Shown piece after piece: positions 3,276 through 5,928 of a stretch of DNA of 5,928 bases; within the stretch, counting starts at the first letter, position 1, and each line of letters starts with the position of its first letter. The DNA is taken from positions 1 through 5,928 of the forward strand of contig JBHIVA010000109.1 of assembly GCA_042138015.1 (NCBI GenBank), read 5' to 3'. The translations under genes were made by a program, and so were the position numbers. Below the pieces are notes generated by a model. That model worked only from the letters and a program-made list of their open reading frames with translations. It was not told the DNA's origin and did not search any database. This DNA comes from TH1177 sp042138015 (GTDB taxonomy: Archaea; Thermoproteota; Nitrososphaeria; Nitrososphaerales; Nitrososphaeraceae).

Positions 3276-5928
3276 TTGACAATAAATAAAAAAATTCTTT
3301 ATCTTGTTCTAGCTTTTATTTCTATTTCATCGTTTATACTCTTTTCTCCTGTTTCTTCATTTGCTAATTCAGATATCTTAGAAACAAAAATATTAGAAAT
3401 AAAGGATGGGAGTAATAATACAATTCAAGATGGTGACACATTAAATACAAATGACATAAACTTAAAAATAGAGGCAAAAAATGAGTTTGATGTTGACGGT
3501 GTTATTTGTAATTTAGATCAAGAAATATTTGATGATTGCGAAATATTCGATGATCCGATAACAAGTAACGAAGAAGATGATGTAAAAGACTGTAAGATCA
3601 AAGAAGTCTCCACAGGTGAGGACGAAACAGTTCCGGTTGAGATTTGTACTTTTGTTGTTAATGTTAATAATTTTTCACCAGGTCAGCATAATTTTAGTGT
3701 AGCATCTTTTACAGAAGAACAACCTGAGCCTCAACAATTTACGGTTGTAGAATCTCAAACAGAAAATATCGATCCGAAAGATAGACTTTTAGAGTATAAA
3801 AATAAATTAAATGCACAAATATTAGCAAAAGGTCTAAAAGACTTATCTGATACTAGATCAATAGAGAATAAAAACAAAGAAAAAATCGAAAAAATTCTCA
3901 ATCTTCCTACTAATTCTCTTTCACGATCATCTCAAAGTTCCCAATCTTCTTTCGGTCTAGATCTTTCTCCTATACCTTTACTCTCTCAACTTAATAGCAA
4001 AGAACCTCTTCAACCAGATGATTCTAAGAAAATAATCAATTCAAATATACCTGAAAAATCAACCATCTTATCCAATAAAGATGTAAATCTTAAAGATAGT
4101 TTAACTGTTCAACACGAACCACAAGCAAATAGTCTTACAATAGATACCTCCCCTGCCACATTTACTTGGTCACTATCAGCCAATACTGTATTAAATTCGG
4201 CTATCGATAGTAACAACAAAACACTAATAGAAGATGCCAATACTGAATCAAATTCTATTCAATTTGCATTCTCCGCAGAATCAGGTGGAGAGCCTATAGA
4301 AGTTGATGAGTTTATTTGTTCTTTGGATGGACAAGACGCTATTGACTGTACTACTGGTATTCAAAGTTATGATAACTTAGAATTTGGTCATCATGAATTT
4401 AAAGTTCATGCAATAATTCATTCAGAGGATGAAGAAGAAACAAAAGATTCGTTCTTTTTTACTCCAGTAGAATTTAATTGGAATATATTTCCAGATACTC
4501 TTATAAATAATGCAACTGATGGGGGTAACTTGAATGTAGCTAATCAAACTACAACGGATTCTAACCAAATAGAACTTTCCTTTTCCTCTAATATAGAGAA
4601 TAAAACAAATAATCCCGAATTGTTTGAATGTTCTATAGATGATGGAGTCTTCTCAGATTGTTCTGATGGAAGAGAATCTTATTCTAATCTAACTTTAGGA
4701 AAACATTCTTTTAAAGTCAAAACACTCGTAGAAATCGACGACGAAACATTTATTGAAGATCCAACTCCTGCACTTTTTATCTGGAAGGTAGAACCCAACA
4801 CGGTTATAGAATCTGCTATTGATGGTAAAAATGTTACTAAAAGTCAGAATGAAATAACTGAATCAAACCAAATTACATTCGAATTTTTCGCTGAAACAGG
4901 AGGACAACCAATAGATGTTGATGCTTTTTTGTGTTCGATAGATGGTTTGCAAGTAACTGATTGTTCTGATGGTTTAATCACTTTTAAAAATCTTGAACTG
5001 GGAAGTCACAATTTTGAAGTGAGAGCAATTATGGATGATGGAGAACCAATGGATCAAACGAATAATAATGATAATAATACTGATGAAGAAAGTCACATAC
5101 TAGATACTCAGGCCACACAACAAGATGCCAACATTAGCAGTAAAGAATCAGTAATATCCGACTCACATTCTGTTGATAAATCTCAATCCAAACAAGAGAT
5201 CAAGATAGCAACTCATGATGATGATTCTACTTCTGCAATATTTGATTGGTCCGTGGCTCCTAATACAGTAATTGATTCTTCAATAGATGGAACTGGCGTA
5301 GAGATAGAAGAGGGAGACATTACAACATCTAGCTCTACGGAATTTACCTTTTCTGCAGACTCAGGAGGTGAACCAGTAATTGTTGATGGTTTCAAATGTA
5401 AACTAGATGACCACGACGAGGTAGACTGTTCATCAAATTCGATGCTATACGAAAATTTAACTTTGGGAAAACATACTTTTCAAGTGACAGCATTCTTTAA
5501 AGATGGGGGAAACATTATTTCTGATCCTACTCCAGAAGTATTTAATTGGTTTGAAGCTCCAGATACGATTATAATTTCGGATATAGATGGAAAAGAAGAA
5601 ATTTTGGACGAGGGGGATAGTACCACTTCCAATTCTATAGAATTTATCTATTCTGCCTTGTTTGGAGGTAAACCTGTTGAAGTGGACGGATTTATTTGTG
5701 CAATAAATGGTCAAACCCCAATTCAATGTAATAGTAATGAACAAACTTTCGATTCTCTTTCTTCTGGTATTCATACATTTAGCGTGTCCGCATTTATATT
5801 AATTGGAGAAGAAACTGTTATTTTTGACCCATCTCCAGATACATTTACTTGGACAATAAATAATAACAATAACAACAATGATAATAACAACAATAACAAC
5901 AATGATAATAACAACAATAACAACAATG
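3276..5928 (+). CDS. Large Ig-like repeat surface protein, 3' end outside window
   Basis: The first 884 codons of a secreted, probably cell-surface protein are present, and the frame is still open at the window edge. The TTG at 3276 is chosen because it gives a classic signal peptide: KK at residues 5-6, a hydrophobic core at 7-26, and cleavage after SSFA near 30. The frame opens after a stop at 3246-3248 and has no ATG there. Residues 32-160 form a divergent module with C78 and C88 plus C106 and C124. Residues 166-297 are a linker, first Lys-rich and helical, then Ser/Asn-rich. Five Ig-like modules follow, with Trp at 298, 402, 503, 658, 758 and 859 and Cys pairs 348/358, 452/462, 553/563, 708/718 and 808/818. 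Their pattern (ntvIdSaIDG...FxFsAesGGePveVDgFxCslDG...dC...L.lG.HtFkV.A...dpTP..F.W) matches a widespread bacterial and archaeal extracellular beta-sandwich repeat. About ten N-glycosylation sequons are visible. The last residues enter an Asn-rich tract. A role in adhesion or matrix formation is inferred. Confidence 0.9.
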   Translation, partial: MTINKKILYLVLAFISISSFILFSPVSSFANSDILETKILEIKDGSNNTIQDGDTLNTNDINLKIEAKNEFDVDGVICNLDQEIFDDCEIFDDPITSNEEDDVKDCKIKEVSTGEDETVPVEICTFVVNVNNFSPGQHNFSVASFTEEQPEPQQFTVVESQTENIDPKDRLLEYKNKLNAQILAKGLKDLSDTRSIENKNKEKIEKILNLPTNSLSRSSQSSQSSFGLDLSPIPLLSQLNSKEPLQPDDSKKIINSNIPEKSTILSNKDVNLKDSLTVQHEPQANSLTIDTSPATFTWSLSANTVLNSAIDSNNKTLIEDANTESNSIQFAFSAESGGEPIEVDEFICSLDGQDAIDCTTGIQSYDNLEFGHHEFKVHAIIHSEDEEETKDSFFFTPVEFNWNIFPDTLINNATDGGNLNVANQTTTDSNQIELSFSSNIENKTNNPELFECSIDDGVFSDCSDGRESYSNLTLGKHSFKVKTLVEIDDETFIEDPTPALFIWKVEPNTVIESAIDGKNVTKSQNEITESNQITFEFFAETGGQPIDVDAFLCSIDGLQVTDCSDGLITFKNLELGSHNFEVRAIMDDGEPMDQTNNNDNNTDEESHILDTQATQQDANISSKESVISDSHSVDKSQSKQEIKIATHDDDSTSAIFDWSVAPNTVIDSSIDGTGVEIEEGDITTSSSTEFTFSADSGGEPVIVDGFKCKLDDHDEVDCSSNSMLYENLTLGKHTFQVTAFFKDGGNIISDPTPEVFNWFEAPDTIIISDIDGKEEILDEGDSTTSNSIEFIYSALFGGKPVEVDGFICAINGQTPIQCNSNEQTFDSLSSGIHTFSVSAFILIGEETVIFDPSPDTFTWTINNNNNNNDNNNNNNNDNNNNNNN
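4167..5852 (+). repeat. Five tandem Ig-like modules of about 100 codons
   Basis: The five modules run Trp to Trp: residues 298-402, 402-503, 503-658, 658-758 and 758-859. In every one the first Cys is exactly 50 residues after the Trp and the second Cys exactly 10 residues after the first. The third module is longer only because about 50 residues are inserted between its last strand and the next module (about 598-650, rich in Asn, Asp, Ser and Gln). The nucleotide sequences of the modules are clearly diverged, so the duplications are old. The Cys pair probably forms a local disulfide. Confidence 0.88.
5860..5928 (+). repeat. 24-bp minisatellite encoding Asp-Asn7 units
   Basis: Bases 5881-5904 and 5905-5928 are identical 24-mers, and 5860-5880 is the same unit lacking one Asn codon. 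In the surface-protein frame each unit reads as seven Asn codons (a fixed AAT/AAC order) and one GAT. The array starts directly after the W859 motif of the fifth module and reaches the window edge still in phase, so its full copy number is unknown. Identity at synonymous sites implies recent or continuing copy-number change. The product is a flexible polar spacer after the folded modules. Confidence 0.93.

Noticed and set aside
5213..5774. Two minus-strand open frames opposite the Ig-like modules
   Set aside because: They are antisense to strictly spaced modules on the plus strand, with no family features of their own.
5860..5928. CRISPR array
   Set aside because: The units are directly tandem with no spacers and encode protein in frame; this is a minisatellite.

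Overview
The window looks like chromosome from a low-G+C archaeon, most likely a soil-type ammonia oxidiser (Nitrososphaeria, possibly Nitrosocosmicus-like). This is inference. It rests on strongly A+T-rich intergenic DNA, several secreted proteins with Asp/Lys-rich or Asn-rich low-complexity segments, no visible Shine-Dalgarno sequences, non-ATG starts, an archaeal-style C/D box guide RNA candidate, and a transposase relic with an 'AIWKWIQRF' signature.

Layout. 35-215 (+): decayed N-terminal piece of a DDE-type transposase, with one frameshift and no catalytic part. 231-1115 (-): a secreted 294-residue protein, convergent with the relic. It consists of a signal peptide, a short Asp/Lys spacer and two similar copies of an approximately 90-residue domain, each with two cysteines. 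1116-1362: divergent promoter region with a 24-bp near-palindrome. 1363-2562 (+): a secreted 399-residue protein with a signal peptide, an approximately 65-residue Asp/Glu/Lys spacer and a globular Trp/Gly-rich domain, perhaps carbohydrate-binding or concanavalin A-like. 2563-3275: a long A+T-rich gap whose one clear island of normal base composition (2761-2827) folds as a C/D box sRNA candidate. 3276 to the window end (+): the first 884 codons of a large surface protein with a TTG start and signal peptide. It has one divergent N-terminal module, a linker and five Ig-like modules with fixed Trp/Cys spacing, and then enters an (Asp-Asn7)n tract encoded by a 24-bp minisatellite that continues past the edge.

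How the parts relate. All three intact genes encode exported proteins in which low-complexity hydrophilic spacers separate or tether folded domains, so the locus reads as a cell-surface or extracellular-matrix gene cluster. The first two share a divergent control region. The third has its own long upstream gap and is not in an operon with them. No enzyme active site can be assigned, and the substrates or partners of these proteins cannot be read from the sequence. The most interesting non-protein signal is the guide RNA candidate; the most interesting protein signal is the strict W-x49-C-x9-C repetition followed by the poly-Asn minisatellite.
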